Shown here one piece after another: positions 9,264 to 20,117 of a DNA stretch of 47,469 bases. Under the pieces are notes generated by a model, which was not told where the DNA came from, ran no database searches, and saw only the letters and a program-made list of their open reading frames with translations. The stretch is taken from the NCBI GenBank assembly GCA_024642045.1, contig JAHEBX010000006.1, forward strand, positions 1 to 47,469, given 5' to 3'. The position numbers and the translations under genes were made by a program. This stretch comes from Pseudorhodobacter sp. (GTDB taxonomy: Bacteria; Pseudomonadota; Alphaproteobacteria; Rhodobacterales; Rhodobacteraceae). How positions within the stretch are numbered: the first letter of the stretch is position 1; every line of letters starts with the position of its first letter.

Positions 9264-10139
9264 ATGCGCAAGGTTACGGTCGCTGCAACACAATTCGGCT
9301 GCAGTTGGGATCTGCCCCGCAATACCGATCGCGCCGAAGCGTTGGTGCGTCAGGCCGCTGCCAAAGGCGCAGAGGTGATCCTGATCCAAGAGCTGTTCGC
9401 CGCCCCGTATTTCTGCCTTGAAGAACGCCCCGAGTATTTCGACCTTGCCCAACCGATGCAGGGCCATCCGCTTATCGCGCGGTTTGCTGATCTGGCGCGC
9501 GAGTTGGGTGTGGTGCTGCCGGTTTCCTATTTTGAAAAGGCGGGGCAGGCGCATTTCAACGCGATGGCGATGGTCGATGCGGACGGCAAAGTGCTGGGGA
9601 ACTATCGAAAAACCCATATTCCTCAGGGGCCTGGATATGAGGAGAAATACTATTTCTCGCCCGGCGATACCGGCTATCGGGTGTGGGACACGGCCTTTGG
9701 CCGGATCGGCGTCGGCATTTGCTGGGATCAGTGGTTCCCCGAATGCGCCCGCGCGATGGCCTTGATGGGGGCGGAGATGCTGCTTTATCCAACCGCAATC
9801 GGCTCTGAGCCGCCGAGCCCCGGCTATGATAGCCAGCCACATTGGGAGATCTGCATGCGGGGGCATGCGGGGGCGAACATCATGCCGGTGATCGCCTCGA
9901 ACCGGATCGGGCGCGAGGTTGCCCCGGAGGGGCGCGAGGTGACCTTTTACGGGTCGAGCTTTATTGCAGATCACACTGGTGGGCTGCTGGCCAAGGCGGG
10001 GCGCGAGGCCGAAGAGGTCGTGATCGCGACGCTTGATCTGGATGCCATTGCGTCACTGCGCCGCAGTTGGGGGATATTCCGCGACCGGCGCCCGGAAACC
10101 TATGGTGCCGTGGCCGGATTGGACGGCTTCAGCCGCTGA
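9264..10139 (+). CDS. aguB: Probable N-carbamoylputrescine amidase (nitrilase superfamily)
   Basis: A 291-residue cytoplasmic carbon-nitrogen hydrolase. The catalytic triad is visible as E43 (QELFAAPYF), K116 (NYRKTHIP) and C153 (GVGICWDQWFPE). The QELF.APYFC and GPGYEEKYYFSPGDTG stretches and the length match N-carbamoylputrescine amidases, which convert N-carbamoylputrescine to putrescine, CO2 and ammonia in the agmatine route. No agmatine deiminase (aguA) is in the window, so a related amidase activity is possible. AGGTAGGGGA precedes the ATG. The gene lies 45 bp after the DUF2235 gene and may belong to its transcript. Its 3' end overlaps the convergent membrane acyltransferase gene by 11 bp. 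Confidence 0.85.
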   Translation: MRKVTVAATQFGCSWDLPRNTDRAEALVRQAAAKGAEVILIQELFAAPYFCLEERPEYFDLAQPMQGHPLIARFADLARELGVVLPVSYFEKAGQAHFNAMAMVDADGKVLGNYRKTHIPQGPGYEEKYYFSPGDTGYRVWDTAFGRIGVGICWDQWFPECARAMALMGAEMLLYPTAIGSEPPSPGYDSQPHWEICMRGHAGANIMPVIASNRIGREVAPEGREVTFYGSSFIADHTGGLLAKAGREAEEVVIATLDLDAIASLRRSWGIFRDRRPETYGAVAGLDGFSR

Positions 10140-10848
10140 TCTGCACAAAGGCCCAGACGAGGCCTATGAGAACGGGTTGATGGATGAGATAGATCGGCAG
10201 GCTATGTCGACCCGCCCAGGTCGCCCATCCTGGCAATCTGATTTCCGCGAATTTTGCCCAAAGACCGAGGCTTTGCCCGATTTGGCCGAGCGCAATTCCG
10301 ATCAGGAAAGCGCCGAACCACGGGAATATCGGTTCAAAATCAACGGTGTAGGCGGGCAGGGTGGATAGGCCTGTAAAGCGCAAAAGATCTGCATCAAAGG
10401 CCGGGCCTTGTAGCCATCCTGCTGCAACAAGCACGAAGGCGCCTGCCGCCGCGACCACGGCTGCGGGCAAGTGTAGCGCTGCGAGGCCAAGCAGGCTGAA
10501 CAGGGCGATTGCGTGCAGGATGCCGAAATAGACATAGGCGTCCGGCATGGCAAATCGTGTGGCGAGGCTGACAAGGGCAGCCGCCGCGACGATCTTGATC
10601 CAGCGGCGCCAAAAGGCGGGCCAGCGCATGGCCTGCCCATGCGCAAGATACAGCCCGAGCCCCGCCAGAACGATAAAGCTGCCCGCGACGATGCGCGCGT
10701 GCAAATAGAACGTCCATGTCCCGGCATAGCGCGGAGAGACCAGCCCGAACATCACCAGATCATAGCTGAAATGAAACGCCGCCATCCCGATCAGGGCAAG
10801 GCTGCGGGCTGCGTCGATCAGGTCGATACGCGAGGAAGCGGCGGACAT
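10129..10848 (-). CDS. DUF1624/heparan-alpha-glucosaminide N-acetyltransferase-like membrane protein
   Basis: A 239-residue inner membrane protein with about seven hydrophobic segments. The N-terminus RIDLIDAARSLALIGMAAFHFSYDL resembles DUF1624/YeiB-type acyltransferase-like proteins, whose first helix has a conserved RID..R motif followed by H and D/Y residues. C-terminal GRHSLPIYLIHQPVLIGL is also typical. The acceptor is unknown. I moved the start from 10896 to ATG 10848 (MSAASSRID) because AAAAAGGTG precedes it. The gene lies downstream of gltA on the same strand, separated by a hairpin. Confidence 0.8.
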   Translation of the reverse strand: MSAASSRIDLIDAARSLALIGMAAFHFSYDLVMFGLVSPRYAGTWTFYLHARIVAGSFIVLAGLGLYLAHGQAMRWPAFWRRWIKIVAAAALVSLATRFAMPDAYVYFGILHAIALFSLLGLAALHLPAAVVAAAGAFVLVAAGWLQGPAFDADLLRFTGLSTLPAYTVDFEPIFPWFGAFLIGIALGQIGQSLGLWAKFAEIRLPGWATWAGRHSLPIYLIHQPVLIGLVWAFVQISG

Positions 10849-10901
10849 GGGGCACCTTTTTCGCGCCAAGGTGCCAGCGCCAAACGGCAAGCGCAAGCGT
10901 G

Positions 10902-10931
10902 AAGCGGCAGCCCGGTGGGCCGCCGCCGCTT
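10902..10931 (-). terminator. GC-rich hairpin after gltA
   Basis: AAGCGGC (10902-10908) pairs with GCCGCTT (10925-10931) around an internal CCC/GGG pairing, immediately after the gltA stop codon. There is no clear T-run, so termination efficiency is uncertain. Confidence 0.4.
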
Positions 10932-10936
10932 TGGGG

Positions 10937-12232
10937 TCAGCGATGCTTTACGTCGACATAATCGCGACGCGGCGCGCCGATATAGAGCTGACGCGGGCGC
11001 CCGATCTTTTGATTCTTTTCGGTGATCATCTCTTTCCACTGCGAGATCCAGCCGACGGTGCGCGAAATCGCGAAAATCGGGGTGAACATCGAGGTGGGGA
11101 AGCCCATCGCATCCAGAATGATGCCCGAGTAGAAATCGACGTTGGGATAGAGCTTTTTCGAGATGAAATACTCATCCGACAGCGCAATCCGCTCCAACTC
11201 CTTGGCCACTTGCAGTGTCGGGTTGTTGTGGATGCCAAGCAGTTCCAGCACCTCATCCGCCGACTCCTTCATCACCGTCGCGCGCGGATCGAAGTTTTTA
11301 TAGACGCGGTGACCAAATCCCATCAGGCGGAAGCCCGAATCCTTATCCTTGGCCTTGGCAATGTATTCGGGAATGCGGTCAACGGTGCCGATTTCGCGCA
11401 GCATCTCGAGGCAGGCCTGGTTTGCGCCGCCATGCGCCGGGCCCCAGAGGCAGGCGATGCCAGCCGCGATGCAGGCAAAGGGGTTCGCCCCCGAAGAGCC
11501 CGCCAGACGCACGGTCGAGGTCGAGGCGTTCTGCTCATGGTCGGCATGCAGCATCATGATCCGGTCCATTGCTTTGGTCAGGACCGGGTTGACGTGATAA
11601 TCCTCGGCCGGCACGGCAAAGCACATATTCAGGAAGTTGCCAGCGTAGGACAGCGAATTCTTCGGATAAACAAAGGGTTGGCCGACCGAGTATTTGAACG
11701 CCATCGCCGCAATCGTCGGCAGTTTGGCGATCATGCGGATGGCGGCAACCTCGCGCTGCCAGGCGTCGGTGATGTCAAGGCTGTCGTGATAAAAGGCCGA
11801 CATCGCACCGACCACGCCCACCATGGTCGCCATCGGATGCGCGTCACGGCGGAAGCCACGGAAGAAATTGTGCATCTGCTCGTGCACCATGGTGTGATTG
11901 GTCACACGGGCCTGAAAGTCGTGCAGCTGGCCCTCGTTCGGCAGCTCTCCATAGAGCAGCAGATAGCAAACCTCGAGGTACGTGGACTTATGCGCCAGCT
12001 GTTCGATCGGATAGCCGCGGTGCAACAGCTCGCCCTTATCGCCATCGATGAAGGTGATCGACGATTCGCAGGCCGCAGTCGAGGTGAAGGCCGGGTCGTA
12101 GGTAAAGACATCCGCCTCGCCATAAAGCTTGCGGATGTCGATCACATCAGGGCCCAGCGTCGGCGACAACACCGGCAGGTCATAGGTTTTGCCATCAAGG
12201 CTCAGTGTCGCGGATTTGGTCGGTTCGGCCAT
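10937..12232 (-). CDS. gltA: Citrate synthase
   Basis: A 431-residue cytoplasmic type II (hexameric, Gram-negative) citrate synthase, the first TCA cycle enzyme, condensing acetyl-CoA and oxaloacetate. It starts [20 protein letters not shown]. The signature [14 protein letters not shown] carries the catalytic His and Arg, EDYHVNP carries the second active-site His, and [11 protein letters not shown] is a conserved substrate-side motif. The length matches the family. It lies 69 bp downstream of gltX on the same strand and is followed by a hairpin. Confidence 0.98.
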   Translation of the reverse strand: MAEPTKSATLSLDGKTYDLPVLSPTLGPDVIDIRKLYGEADVFTYDPAFTSTAACESSITFIDGDKGELLHRGYPIEQLAHKSTYLEVCYLLLYGELPNEGQLHDFQARVTNHTMVHEQMHNFFRGFRRDAHPMATMVGVVGAMSAFYHDSLDITDAWQREVAAIRMIAKLPTIAAMAFKYSVGQPFVYPKNSLSYAGNFLNMCFAVPAEDYHVNPVLTKAMDRIMMLHADHEQNASTSTVRLAGSSGANPFACIAAGIACLWGPAHGGANQACLEMLREIGTVDRIPEYIAKAKDKDSGFRLMGFGHRVYKNFDPRATVMKESADEVLELLGIHNNPTLQVAKELERIALSDEYFISKKLYPNVDFYSGIILDAMGFPTSMFTPIFAISRTVGWISQWKEMITEKNQKIGRPRQLYIGAPRRDYVDVKHR

Positions 12233-12301
12233 CTTTCATCCCCAGGTTGGTGCCAACCCCGCAGTGCAGGGTGGCTTGGTTCCGGATCGGCCGAAGACGC
12301 G

Positions 12302-13702
12302 CTACTGGCTTGCGTCGTTCAACCGGGCAATCGTTTCGTCCTGACCGATGACGAGCATCATGTCAAAAACGCTTGGTGTGGCGCTGCGGCCAGCAAGTGC
12401 GGCGCGAAGCGGGGCAGCAAGCTTGCCAAACCCCATTCCGTTTTCAGCAGCTACATCGTTCAGGATCGGCTCCAAAACATCCTTTGTCCAGCTAACATTT
12501 TGCAAGCGCGGCGTCAATGATTTCAGTATACCACGGGATACCGTATCAAGTGATTTCGCCGCGGACTCATCAGCAACAATCGGCCGCGATGTTAGCATAA
12601 AGTGTGCTTTATCAAGTAGTTCGTGAAAGGTCTTCGCGCGTTCCTTAACAGTGTAGAGCCCCCGGCCGAGCAGGTGTTTTTGGGCCTCGGTCAGGGCGGG
12701 CAAGCCTGCTGCGGCCATGAATGCGGTCAATTCATGCAGCAGTGCAGCATCGCCCATCATCGATATGTGATGCCCGCAGGTGTTTTCCAGTTTCTTGAAA
12801 TCGAGTCGCGCGGGCGCGCGTCCGATGCCGGAAAGATCAAACATCTTGACCGCTTCGTCTGTGGTGAAGATTTCGGCATCGCCATGCGCCCAACCAAGCC
12901 GCGTCAGATAGTTGCGCATCCCGGCCGCCGGATACCCCATGGCCTGATATTCTTCGACTCCCGTGGCACCGTGACGCTTGGACAGTTTTTTACCGTCAGG
13001 GCCGTGGATCAGCGGGATATGCGCCCAAACAGGGATCTCCCACCCCATCGCGTCATAGATCATCTGCTGGCGAGCCGCGTTGTTCAGATGGTCATCCCCC
13101 CGGATCACATGCGTCACGCCCATGTCGTGGTCATCGACAACAACGGCAAGCATGTAGGTGGGCGTACCATCCGATCGTAAACAAATCATATCGTCCAACG
13201 ACGAATTCTGGATCACCACGCGCCCCTGAACCTGGTCGTCGATCACCGTTTCACCCGTGCGCGGCGCGCGCATTCGGATCACATAAGGCGCATCGGGGTG
13301 GGTCGCGGGATCGGCGTCGCGCCAAGGCGACTGAAACAAGGCATAAGAGCCGCGCGCCTCGGCCTCAGCGCGAAAAGCGGCGATTTCTTCTTGTGTTGAA
13401 AAGCACTTATAGGCCGTGTTGCGTGCGAGCATCTGATGCGCGACCTCGGCGTGGCGGTCTTTGCGCGCAAACTGGCTGATTGGCTCGCCGTCCCAGTCCA
13501 GCCCCAACCACGTCAGCCCCCGCAGGATTGCCGCCGTCGCCTCGGGGGTTGACCGCTCGCGGTCGGTATCCTCGATGCGCAGCAGGAACTTACCGCCCCG
13601 CCCCCGCGCATAGAGCCAGTTGAACAGCGCGGTCCGCCCGCCGCCGATGTGCAGATATCCCGTAGGCGAAGGAGCAAAGCGGGTGACGACGGGACGGGAC
13701 AT
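12302..13702 (-). CDS. gltX: Glutamyl-tRNA synthetase
   Basis: A 466-residue class I synthetase that charges tRNA-Glu, and possibly tRNA-Gln through the transamidation route. [26 protein letters not shown] contains the HIGH-type signature (HIGG, residues 17-20), and KKLSKRHG is the KMSKS equivalent. I start at ATG 13702 (MSRPVVTRF) rather than 13726 because GAAAGG lies at a suitable distance upstream. Alphaproteobacteria often carry two gltX copies, and a second one cannot be excluded from this window. The gene is upstream of gltA on the same strand and divergent from comEC. Confidence 0.96.
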   Translation of the reverse strand: MSRPVVTRFAPSPTGYLHIGGGRTALFNWLYARGRGGKFLLRIEDTDRERSTPEATAAILRGLTWLGLDWDGEPISQFARKDRHAEVAHQMLARNTAYKCFSTQEEIAAFRAEAEARGSYALFQSPWRDADPATHPDAPYVIRMRAPRTGETVIDDQVQGRVVIQNSSLDDMICLRSDGTPTYMLAVVVDDHDMGVTHVIRGDDHLNNAARQQMIYDAMGWEIPVWAHIPLIHGPDGKKLSKRHGATGVEEYQAMGYPAAGMRNYLTRLGWAHGDAEIFTTDEAVKMFDLSGIGRAPARLDFKKLENTCGHHISMMGDAALLHELTAFMAAAGLPALTEAQKHLLGRGLYTVKERAKTFHELLDKAHFMLTSRPIVADESAAKSLDTVSRGILKSLTPRLQNVSWTKDVLEPILNDVAAENGMGFGKLAAPLRAALAGRSATPSVFDMMLVIGQDETIARLNDASQ

Positions 13703-13777
13703 CAAAATTAACCTTTCGGAAACCATATCGGCGTTAGTTTGGGGTCACCTTTAGGCAAATGCGGGGGGCAAAACAAG

Positions 13778-15883
13778 GTGGCGGGGCTGCGCGCGATTTT
13801 GGCAGGGCCGCTTTTGCGGCTGGAGGCGGCGCGGGGACAGCTGTTTGTCTGGGTTCCGGTCTTTATGGGGATCGGGATCACGGCCTGGTTTTCTGTGCCG
13901 TTTGAACCCTCTGCAGGGGCCTATGGGGCGATCGCGCTGTTTGGGATATCCGCGGTGATGTTGTGGCGCTTGGGGCCGGAACTCTTGCAACCCTTTGCCG
14001 TGGCCGGTGCTTGCGTGGCTGTGGGCGCCCTTGCGGCAGGCTGGCGCGCGCATGATGTGGCAGCGCCAATGCTTGATTTTCGCTATTATGGTGCGGTGCA
14101 GGGGCGGGTGATCGAGATTGACCGCTCGCAATCGGATGCCTTGCGCCTGACGCTGGATCGGGTGGTGCTTGAGGATATGGCACCCGCGCGCACGCCTGAG
14201 CGAGTGCGAATATCACTGCATGATCAGGACTTTACCCCCGATCCGGGGCAAGTGGTTCTGGTCACGGCGTTTTTGGCGGCCCCGGATGGGCCTGCGGAAC
14301 CGGGGGGCTTTGACTTTCGCCGCATGGCCTATTTCCGGCAGTTGGGGGCGGTGGGGTATACCCGCGCGCCCGTTGTGCTGTGGCAAGATCCCGAAGAGGG
14401 CACGCAGGTGATCAACCGGCTGCGAACTTGGCTTGCGGCCAAGATGATGGCGGCGGTGCCCAGTGAGGCAGGGGCCTTTGCGGCGGGGGCGATGACGGGG
14501 GACCGATCGGGTATCGGTTTGCAGACGGTGCAGGATCTGCGCGACAGCAACCTTGCGCATTTGCTGGCGATCTCGGGGATGAACATGGCGTTTCTGACCG
14601 GATTTGTCTTTATGCTGGTGCGCTATGGTGCGGCCCTTGTGCCAGTGCTGGCGGTTCGGGTGAATTCCAAAAAGCTCGCGGCGATCGTGGCCTTTGCCGT
14701 GGCGCTGTTCTATCTGCTGCTGTCGGGGTCGAACGTGGCAACTGAGCGCGCGTTTCTGATGGTGTGCGTCATGCTTGGGGCGATTTTGCTGGATCGGCGG
14801 GCGCTGACCATGCGTTCGGTGGCGATTTCTGCGGTGCTGCTGTTGTTGGTCGAGCCTGAAAGTCTGGGCGAGCCGGGGTTTCAGCTGTCCTTTGCGGCGA
14901 CGGCGGTGCTGATCGCGGGCTTTGGTGCGTTGGACCGCGCGATCTTGCGCGAGAAGCTGCCGCGCTGGATGCTGCCGGTGTTCACGATGGTGCTGACCTC
15001 TTTGCTGGCCGGGCTTGCGACAGCGCCTTATGCGGCGGCGACCTTTAACCGCTTTACCGATTACGGGCTGCTGGCGAATGTGCTGACGGCGCCATTCATG
15101 TCGATTCTGATGGCTGCGGGGGCTGTGGCGGCGCTGCTGGCTCCGCTGGGTCTGGCCTGGCCCGCGCTTTGGGTGATGGAGCAAGCCTCGCGTTGGATCT
15201 TGTTTGTGGCGCATTGGGTTGCGGGGCTTGAGGGCGCGGTGACGGCGGTGGTGCAGCCCAGTGCCTGGGTGATGCCGGTGATCACCTTGGCGGGCATCTG
15301 GCTGCTGGTCTGGCGCGGGCGCTGGCGCTGGGGCGCAGTGTTGCCGATGGCGCTGGCGTTTGCTGGGTGGAGCGTGACCGCACGCCCTCAGGTGCTGGTC
15401 AGCTCTGACGGCTCTTTGGTCGGGCTGATGGGCCGTGAGGGGCGCGCGCTTTCGGTGCCCAAGGGCGGCGGGTTCATTGCCGAAAACTGGTTGCAGGACG
15501 ATGGCGATCTGGCGGTGCAAGAAGTGGCGGCGGCGCGGGCGGGGTTCGAGGGGCCTGCCACGGCCCGCAGGTTCGAGGTTGCCGGCTGGCGCGGGGTGGC
15601 TTTGCGTGGCAAGGGAGCGGCAGAGGCCTTTGCCGCAGCGTGTCGCTCGGCTGATCTGGTCATTTTGCCGTCAGCCATCAAACCGGTGCGCGCACCCGCT
15701 GGCGGTTGCGTGGTGATAGGGCGCGAGGTTCTGGACGCCACTGGCGCACTGGCGCTGACGATCTGGCCGGATCATCTGGAACTGCGGCCGTCACGCTTTG
15801 GCGCGCGGATCTGGATGTCGGGCCGACCCACGCTGCAACAACTGCGGATCGACAAGCCCAACGCCTCAATAGCTGCGAATTAG
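13778..15883 (+). CDS. comEC: ComEC/Rec2-family membrane protein
   Basis: A roughly 701-residue polytopic inner membrane protein related to the DNA uptake channel ComEC. An N-terminal DUF4131-like segment (about 30-200) is followed by the competence domain with [11 protein letters not shown] and [15 protein letters not shown], then around eight membrane helices. The C-terminal 170 residues (from [15 protein letters not shown]) look like a short beta-rich tail without the HxHxDH metal motif of a full metallo-beta-lactamase domain. The start is uncertain: GTG 13778 ([10 protein letters not shown]) fits best, while the track uses TTG 13739. The 3' end overlaps lexA by 18 bp on the opposite strand. 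Confidence 0.85.
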   Translation: MAGLRAILAGPLLRLEAARGQLFVWVPVFMGIGITAWFSVPFEPSAGAYGAIALFGISAVMLWRLGPELLQPFAVAGACVAVGALAAGWRAHDVAAPMLDFRYYGAVQGRVIEIDRSQSDALRLTLDRVVLEDMAPARTPERVRISLHDQDFTPDPGQVVLVTAFLAAPDGPAEPGGFDFRRMAYFRQLGAVGYTRAPVVLWQDPEEGTQVINRLRTWLAAKMMAAVPSEAGAFAAGAMTGDRSGIGLQTVQDLRDSNLAHLLAISGMNMAFLTGFVFMLVRYGAALVPVLAVRVNSKKLAAIVAFAVALFYLLLSGSNVATERAFLMVCVMLGAILLDRRALTMRSVAISAVLLLLVEPESLGEPGFQLSFAATAVLIAGFGALDRAILREKLPRWMLPVFTMVLTSLLAGLATAPYAAATFNRFTDYGLLANVLTAPFMSILMAAGAVAALLAPLGLAWPALWVMEQASRWILFVAHWVAGLEGAVTAVVQPSAWVMPVITLAGIWLLVWRGRWRWGAVLPMALAFAGWSVTARPQVLVSSDGSLVGLMGREGRALSVPKGGGFIAENWLQDDGDLAVQEVAAARAGFEGPATARRFEVAGWRGVALRGKGAAEAFAAACRSADLVILPSAIKPVRAPAGGCVVIGREVLDATGALALTIWPDHLELRPSRFGARIWMSGRPTLQQLRIDKPNASIAAN

Positions 15884-16552
15884 CCCGACGAGACGGCCCT
15901 GCACCTTGACCATATGGTCGGGGATGACGCGGGTCTCATAGGCGGGATTGGCCGCCTCGAGTGCAATCATGTTTCCCTTGCGGCGGAACCGCTTCAGCGT
16001 TGCTTCGGCATCTTCGACCAGCGCCACAACGATATCGCCGTTTTCCGCCGTGGTCTGTTCGCGGATCACCACGATGTCCCCATCATTGATCCCGGCGTCG
16101 ATCATGGAATCGCCTTTGACTTCCAGCGCATAGTGCTGACCATTGCCCGAGAGCATCGAGCCGGGCACGGCGACATGATGCGAGATATGGCTGATCGCCT
16201 CGATCGGCACACCGGCGGCGATGCGGCCCATGACCGGCACTTCCATCGCATAGACTGCCTCGATCGGCAGCGCATTGCGTGGGGTCTCAACGCGGTCACC
16301 TTGAATGACCTTGGGTTTGAACGCGGTCTTTTCCATCGACTCGGGCAGCTTGATGATTTCCAGCGCCCGCGCGCGGTGCGCGAGGCGGCGGATAAAGCCA
16401 CGCTCTTCCAGGGCTGTGATCAGCCGGTGGATGCCGGATTTGGAGCGCAGGTCAAGAGCATCCTTCATTTCATCAAAAGACGGCGGAACACCATCGATAT
16501 CCATCCGGGTCTTGATGAAATCCAGAAGTTCCAACTGCTTGCGCGTCAACAT
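15866..16552 (-). CDS. lexA: LexA SOS repressor
   Basis: A 228-residue transcriptional repressor and autoprotease. The N-terminal winged helix domain starts [17 protein letters not shown] and includes [23 protein letters not shown], a typical alphaproteobacterial variant. The self-cleavage site is A113-G114 (GRIAAGVP). The catalytic dyad is S149 (KGDSMIDAG) and K187 (EATLKRF). RecA filaments trigger cleavage and derepress DNA repair genes. A canonical GTTC-N7-GTTC box lies 33-47 bp upstream, so autoregulation is expected despite the gene following moeA by 81 bp. Confidence 0.98.
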   Translation of the reverse strand: MLTRKQLELLDFIKTRMDIDGVPPSFDEMKDALDLRSKSGIHRLITALEERGFIRRLAHRARALEIIKLPESMEKTAFKPKVIQGDRVETPRNALPIEAVYAMEVPVMGRIAAGVPIEAISHISHHVAVPGSMLSGNGQHYALEVKGDSMIDAGINDGDIVVIREQTTAENGDIVVALVEDAEATLKRFRRKGNMIALEAANPAYETRVIPDHMVKVQGRLVGLIRSY

Positions 16553-16584
16553 GGCTCGGCCCCCGTGGCGGTTGTTGTCGCTAT

Positions 16585-16599
16585 GTTCTGCCCGCGTTC
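16585..16599. promoter_or_regulatory. SOS box (LexA operator)
   Basis: GTTCTGCCCGCGTTC matches exactly the direct-repeat GTTC-N7-GTTC consensus known for alphaproteobacterial LexA. It lies between moeA and lexA, where LexA can repress its own promoter. Confidence 0.9.
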
Positions 16600-16633
16600 T
16601 TGCTTTGTGTCAAGGGCTTTGGTTCCGCTCGGG

Positions 16634-17809
16634 CTAGAGCGGGATATAGGTCACAGGCGTGCCCGCGCGTTGTGGCGGCGTCTCGGCGGGGACAATCACC
16701 AGCGCATCGGCCTCGGTCAGGATCGTGAGCAAAGCACTGTCCTGACGCGCAAAAGGCGTCACCGTCGGGGTGCCATCCTCGATCGAAAGACGCGCGCGCA
16801 TGTAATGGGTGCGCGCGCCGTTGGCGGGCAGATCGGCACCCAGCTGCGCGGCCAGCGTCTGCGGTGCGGGGTCAAGGCCAAGCATCGCCTTCAGCATCGG
16901 GATCAGAAACAGATGGCCGCAAACGATGGCCGAGACGGGATTGCCCGGCAGGCCCAGCATCGGAATGCCCAGCACGCGGCCCGCCATCAGCGGCTTGCCC
17001 GGGCGCATGGCGATCTTCCAGAAGGCGCGCTCGAGCCCAAGGTCGGTGGCAACTTTGCCAACCAGATCGTGATCACCAACCGAGGCACCGCCGACGGTGA
17101 CGATCAGATCGCAGCCTTGGGTCAGCGCAAAAACCGCCCGCAGGCTGGCTTCGGTGTCGCGGGCGATCGGCAGCAGGCGCGCCTCGCCGCCCGCAGCCTC
17201 GATCATCGCGGCCAGGGCAAAGGTGTTGGAGGCGATGATCTGATCGGGGCCGGGGTCTTCGCCCGGCATCACCAACTCATCCCCCGAGGCGATAAGGGCG
17301 ACGACGGGGCGGCGGCGGACGTGCAGGTTTGGCACATTCATCGCGGCGAGCAGGGCCAGATCGTTTGGGCGCAACAGGCGCGGCGAAAGGCTTTGGCCAA
17401 GCTGGAAATCCTGACCGCGCGGGCGGATGTTATCGCCTGCGCGGGCGGCGGTGTTCAGCGTGATTTGTGTGCCGTTTGCGGTGATGTCTTCCTGGATGGC
17501 GATGCTGACAGCGCCTTGGGGCAGGGGGGCGCCGGTAAAGATGCGGGCGGCTTCGTGGCTTGCGAGTGTGCCGGCAAAGGCGTGGCCTGCACCCGCCTCG
17601 CCGATCACGGTAAAGCGGTCGCCGACAGCGGCCTCGGCACCCAAGGCGTAGCCGTCCATCGCCGAGGCATCAAACGGCGGCTGGGTCAGGCGTGCCTGCG
17701 CAGGCGTCGCCATCACGCGACCGCGCGCCGCGCGAAGTGGCACGCTTTCGGTGTCAAGCGGGGTGGTCAGGGCCAGACAGCGGGCCAGTGCTTCGGCAAC
17801 CGTGATCAC
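16634..17809 (-). CDS. moeA: Molybdopterin molybdenumtransferase
   Basis: A 391-residue cytoplasmic enzyme that inserts molybdate into adenylated molybdopterin, the last common step of Mo-cofactor synthesis. [10 protein letters not shown] (about residues 45-54), [27 protein letters not shown] and LPGNPVSA are all family motifs, with the MoaB/MogA-like domain in the middle and domain IV at the C-terminus. The start codon overlaps the moaC stop by 4 bp, indicating coupling. Its product would serve the molybdenum hydroxylase at 5.9-8.2 kb among others. Confidence 0.97.
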   Translation of the reverse strand: MITVAEALARCLALTTPLDTESVPLRAARGRVMATPAQARLTQPPFDASAMDGYALGAEAAVGDRFTVIGEAGAGHAFAGTLASHEAARIFTGAPLPQGAVSIAIQEDITANGTQITLNTAARAGDNIRPRGQDFQLGQSLSPRLLRPNDLALLAAMNVPNLHVRRRPVVALIASGDELVMPGEDPGPDQIIASNTFALAAMIEAAGGEARLLPIARDTEASLRAVFALTQGCDLIVTVGGASVGDHDLVGKVATDLGLERAFWKIAMRPGKPLMAGRVLGIPMLGLPGNPVSAIVCGHLFLIPMLKAMLGLDPAPQTLAAQLGADLPANGARTHYMRARLSIEDGTPTVTPFARQDSALLTILTEADALVIVPAETPPQRAGTPVTYIPL

Positions 17810-18282
17810 AGCTTTGCCTCGTAACGCCCTGATTTTCCGCCGTCTTTCAGGATAACCTGGATGCCCTCGATCACCATGCTTTTCTCAACCGCCTTGACCA
17901 TGTCATAAATGGTCAGGCAGGCGACCGAGACAGCCGTCAGCGCCTCCATCTCGACCCCGGTCTGCCCGCCGGTTTTCACCGTGGCCGAGACGCGCACACC
18001 TGGGAGGCTTGCGTCGGGAGTCAGATCGAGCGTGACCTTGGTGATCGGCAGCGGATGACACAGCGGGATCAGATCGGCGGTTTTCTTGGCCGCCATGATG
18101 CCCGCCAGTCGCGCGACACCCAGAACATCGCCCTTTTTGGCGCGCCCCTCGGTGATCAGGGCCAGCGTTTCGGGCAGCATCCGAACAGCACCGATCGCGG
18201 TGGCGATACGGTCTGTCACCGGCTTGCCGGAGACATCGACCATATGCGCATGGCCCTGATCGTCGAAATGCGTGAGGCTCAT
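17806..18282 (-). CDS. moaC: Cyclic pyranopterin monophosphate synthase
   Basis: A 158-residue enzyme converting the 3',8-cyclo-GTP formed by MoaA into cyclic pyranopterin monophosphate. The conserved segments [28 protein letters not shown] and [24 protein letters not shown] are all present, including the active-site Lys/His region. It overlaps trpC upstream and moeA downstream by 4 bp each, so it is in the trp operon. moaA is not in the window. Confidence 0.97.
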   Translation of the reverse strand: MSLTHFDDQGHAHMVDVSGKPVTDRIATAIGAVRMLPETLALITEGRAKKGDVLGVARLAGIMAAKKTADLIPLCHPLPITKVTLDLTPDASLPGVRVSATVKTGGQTGVEMEALTAVSVACLTIYDMVKAVEKSMVIEGIQVILKDGGKSGRYEAKL

Positions 18283-19091
18283 CTGCCGCCCTCAGACGTG
18301 AGCGGTCGTGCAAGGATTGCGCGGGTTGCCGCGGTGACGTCGTCTTGACGCATCAGCGCCTCGCCGATCAGAAAACAGCGCGCGCCGTATCGGGCGACAT
18401 CGGCCAGATCTTCGGGGGTAAAGAGGCCCGACTCTGAAACGATCAGGCGGTCTTCGGGCACATAGCGGGCAAGTTTGCGCGTGGTGTCCAGCGTGACCTC
18501 GAACGTGTGCAGGTTGCGGTTGTTGATGCCGATCAGCGGCGATTTCAGCGCGCAGGCGCGGTCCAACTCGGCGCGGTCGTGAACCTCGATCAGCACATCC
18601 ATGCCCAACTCGAAAGCGGCGGCTTCCAGTTCGGCGGCCTGGGTATCCGAAAGTGAGGCCATGATGATCAGGATACAATCGGCATGCAGCGCGCGGGCCT
18701 CGGCCACCTGATAGGTGTCATAGAGGAAATCCTTGCGCAGGCAGGGCAGCTTGGTGGCGGCGTGGGCTGCGGTCAGGAATTTGTCCCGACCCTGAAACGA
18801 GGGCTCATCGGTGAGGATCGACAGGCAGGTCGCGCCACCTGCCTCATAAGCCTTGGCCAGATCGGCGGGATGGAAGTTTTCACGGATCAAGCCTTTGGAG
18901 GGGCTGGCCTTTTTGATCTCGGCTATCAGGCCATAGCCAGCGCTTGCGGCCTCGGACAGCGCGTTGGCAAAGCCGCGCGGGGCGGGGGCCGCATGGGCGG
19001 CATCCTGCAAATCGGCCAAGCTGCGCGCGGCCTTGCGCGCCGTGATTTCTTCCAGTTTATAGGCTTTGATACGGTCAAGGATCGTGGGCAT
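18279..19091 (-). CDS. trpC: Indole-3-glycerol phosphate synthase
   Basis: A 270-residue TIM-barrel enzyme catalysing ring closure of CdRP to indole-3-glycerol phosphate in tryptophan synthesis. [19 protein letters not shown] carries the catalytic Lys and substrate-phosphate contacts, [12 protein letters not shown] and [15 protein letters not shown] are family blocks, and IGINNRNL and VSESGL complete the barrel. It is a single-domain enzyme with no TrpF fusion. It lies 12 bp after trpD and its stop overlaps moaC by 4 bp. Confidence 0.98.
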   Translation of the reverse strand: MPTILDRIKAYKLEEITARKAARSLADLQDAAHAAPAPRGFANALSEAASAGYGLIAEIKKASPSKGLIRENFHPADLAKAYEAGGATCLSILTDEPSFQGRDKFLTAAHAATKLPCLRKDFLYDTYQVAEARALHADCILIIMASLSDTQAAELEAAAFELGMDVLIEVHDRAELDRACALKSPLIGINNRNLHTFEVTLDTTRKLARYVPEDRLIVSESGLFTPEDLADVARYGARCFLIGEALMRQDDVTAATRAILARPLTSEGGR

Positions 19092-19103
19092 ATGTGCGGC
19101 CTT

Positions 19104-20117
19104 TCAGGCGTGGCTTAGTCGGGCAAGCGCCTCGATCTTGGCTTTGGCGGCGCCTGAATCAAGCGAAGCGCGGGCGATTTCAACGCCGTCTTTCAGGGTC
19201 GCGGCGCGGTCAGCGACCACAAGGGCTGCGGCCGAATTCAACAGCACCGCATCACGAAAGGCCCCCTTGGCCCCGTCAAGCAGCGCGCGGAACGCCGCGG
19301 CGTTTTCCGCCGGAGAGCCGCCCATGATCGCGCTGAACGGATGCGCGGGCAGGCCTGCGTCTTCGGGGTGGATCTGGAATTCGCGGATGGCGCCGTTTTC
19401 AAGCGCGGCCACCTCGGTCGGCTCGGCAATCGAAATTTCATCTGTGCCGTCGCCACCGTGAACGAGCCAGGCTTTTTGCGAGCCAAGCACCTGCAAGGTT
19501 TCCGCCATCGGGCGGATCAGAGCTGCGGAAAACGCCCCCGTCAACTGTCGCTTGACGCCCGCAGGGTTGGTCAGCGGGCCAAGGATGTTGAAGATCGTGC
19601 GGGTGCCCAATTCCGCACGCACCGGCATGACGTGGCGGGTGGCGGGGTGGTGCATCGGTGCCATCATAAAGCCGATGCCAGCCTCGTTCAGGCAGCGTTC
19701 GACGATTTCGGGACCAACCATCACATTCAGGCCCATTTCGGTCAGCGCATCGGCGGCACCGGATTTGGACGACAGGTTGCGGTTGCCGTGCTTGGCGACG
19801 GTGACGCCTGCCCCTGCAACGACAAAGGCCGTGGCGGTCGAGATGTTGAGCGTGCCCTTGCCGTCGCCGCCGGTGCCGACAATATCCATCGCGTCCGCAG
19901 GCGCGCGCACCGCATTGCATTTTGCCCGCATCACCGACGCGGCTGCGGCATATTCATCCACCGTTTCGCCGCGCGTGCGCAGCGCCATCAGAAAACCGCC
20001 CATCTGCGCGGGCGTGGCCGCCCCTTCGAACAGCGCAGCAAAAGCGGTTTCGGCCTCGGCGCGGGTGAGGGGGCGGGTGGCGGCAATGCCGATCAGGGGG
20101 CGGAGGATATCGCTCAT
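19104..20117 (-). CDS. trpD: Anthranilate phosphoribosyltransferase
   Basis: A 337-residue enzyme transferring phosphoribose from PRPP to anthranilate. The PRPP-binding loop [14 protein letters not shown] is at about residues 80-93, followed by [22 protein letters not shown] and the Arg/anthranilate region [24 protein letters not shown]. Its start overlaps the trpG stop by 4 bp and trpC follows by 12 bp. It is not fused to TrpG, unlike the enterobacterial arrangement. Confidence 0.98.
   Translation of the reverse strand: MSDILRPLIGIAATRPLTRAEAETAFAALFEGAATPAQMGGFLMALRTRGETVDEYAAAASVMRAKCNAVRAPADAMDIVGTGGDGKGTLNISTATAFVVAGAGVTVAKHGNRNLSSKSGAADALTEMGLNVMVGPEIVERCLNEAGIGFMMAPMHHPATRHVMPVRAELGTRTIFNILGPLTNPAGVKRQLTGAFSAALIRPMAETLQVLGSQKAWLVHGGDGTDEISIAEPTEVAALENGAIREFQIHPEDAGLPAHPFSAIMGGSPAENAAAFRALLDGAKGAFRDAVLLNSAAALVVADRAATLKDGVEIARASLDSGAAKAKIEALARLSHA

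Noticed and set aside
10847-12520. 557-residue plus-strand ORF
   Set aside because: Shadow of gltA; no motifs, compositionally biased.
14213-15520. 435-residue His/Gln/Arg-rich minus-strand ORF
   Set aside because: Antisense of comEC membrane helices.
15914-17824. 636-residue plus-strand ORF
   Set aside because: Shadow of lexA and moeA.
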